Below, piece after piece: positions 4,753-5,149 of a stretch of DNA of 5,149 nt. The DNA comes from an uncultured Actinomyces sp. (lineage in GTDB: Bacteria; Actinomycetota; Actinomycetes; Actinomycetales; Actinomycetaceae). The notes below the pieces were generated by a model. The model was not told where the DNA came from. It did no database searches and worked only from the letters and a program-made list of their open reading frames with translations. Each line of letters begins with the position of its first letter. Position 1 is the stretch's first letter. The stretch spans positions 1-5,149 of the forward strand of contig CALBAF010000501.1 of NCBI GenBank assembly GCA_937926415.1, read 5' to 3'. The position numbers and the translations under genes are program-made.

Positions 4753-5149
4753 CCACGCGCCGGCTCGCGGTCGCAACGCTCCTCACCGGGGTGATTGCCG
4801 GCCTCGTTGGCCTGGCGTGCAAGCACATTCTCCACTGGATCCAGGCGCTCGCCTGGGATATGCACTCGGGTACGCTGCTGGAGGCCGCGAGCGCTGCCTC
4901 CCCCGCCCGGCGCGTCGTCGTTCTCACCCTCGGTGGGCTGATCGGCGCCCTGTCCTGGTTCCTCATCTTCCGCCGCAACAAGACCATCACCTCCGTGTCG
5001 GCTGCCGTGGATGGCACCCCCATGCCACCGCTGCGCACGATCTGGCATGCCCTCACTCAGATCGTCATCGTGAGCCTGGGCGCCTCGGTCGGACGCGAGG
5101 TCGCGCCCCGCGAGATGTCCGCTGCGCTCAGCGCCGCGGTCGCCGACCG
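4743..5149 (+). CDS. ClC-like (chloride channel family) membrane protein, N-terminal part, truncated by window edge
   Basis: An open frame of 135 codons from the ATG at 4743 runs off the end; it overlaps the marR stop by 10 nt. A GTG at 4749 (GTGA overlap) is an alternative start. It encodes Arg at 6-7, a hydrophobic segment TLLTGVIAGLVGLACKHILH (12-31), a second at 58-76 (VVVLTLGGLIGALSWFLIF) and a third at about 100-116, ending in GASVGREVAPRE (113-124). In characterised ClC proteins the first helix carries a similar VGxLVGL pattern, and the loop GREGP holds the gating glutamate. Here GRE (117-119) is kept, with Glu119 in the gating position, but the next residues are VAP. The upstream GSGIP chloride-coordinating motif is not recognisable (TITSVSAAVDG at 81-91). 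The family call rests on the overall pattern; transport of Cl- rather than another anion is not shown. Confidence 0.72.
   Translation, partial: MSVTTRRLAVATLLTGVIAGLVGLACKHILHWIQALAWDMHSGTLLEAASAASPARRVVVLTLGGLIGALSWFLIFRRNKTITSVSAAVDGTPMPPLRTIWHALTQIVIVSLGASVGREVAPREMSAALSAAVAD

Noticed and set aside
4332..5048. 238-codon minus-strand frame opposite marR and the ClC-like gene
   Set aside because: The product is Arg/Ser/Pro-rich low complexity without any motif; both plus-strand genes are well supported.

Overview
The window looks like chromosomal core DNA from a high-GC Gram-positive bacterium (Actinobacteria), most likely in or near the Actinomycetaceae (Actinomyces/Schaalia type). The evidence is gene content: a CarD-type RNA polymerase regulator running straight into ispD (the order also found in Mycobacterium), an Lsr2 nucleoid protein, a DUF3060 lipoprotein, and GC-biased third codon positions. 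The genus is inferred from general resemblance, not from a search.

Layout. On the minus strand, positions 1-626 hold the 5' end of ispD (cut by the window edge) and complete carD, overlapping by 17 nt. Positions 627-900 hold the carD leader and promoter region and two hairpins that probably end the gpmA transcript. gpmA, the 2,3-bisphosphoglycerate-dependent phosphoglycerate mutase of glycolysis, lies at 901-1638 (minus). A 271-nt divergent spacer follows. Two plus-strand lipoprotein genes come next: a 403-aa protein with an OmpA-type peptidoglycan-binding C-terminus and a Gly/Asp/Asn-rich repeat middle (1910-3121), then a 152-aa DUF3060 protein (3172-3630) 50 nt downstream. Two back-to-back hairpins (3646-3727) separate this pair from convergent lsr2 (3738-4067, minus). 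An AT-rich divergent spacer leads to a plus-strand pair: a MarR-type regulator (4291-4752) overlapping by 10 nt a ClC-like anion channel/transporter gene that runs off the window (4743 to the end).

How the genes fit together. carD-ispD and gpmA are housekeeping functions. The two lipoproteins look like one cell-envelope operon: both have a lipobox, a low-complexity linker and a domain built on a roughly 17-residue beta-strand/turn repeat. This is the least explained part of the window. MarR-ClC looks like a self-regulated ion-transport unit, with a dyad between the promoter-like -10 and the start codon as a possible operator. Lsr2 and its AT-rich upstream DNA fit an autoregulated xenogeneic silencer.

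No CRISPR array, transposase, tRNA, rRNA or phage feature was seen. Nothing here is clearly a new defence or mobile system. The best leads are the paired repeat lipoproteins and the ClC-like protein with altered selectivity motifs.
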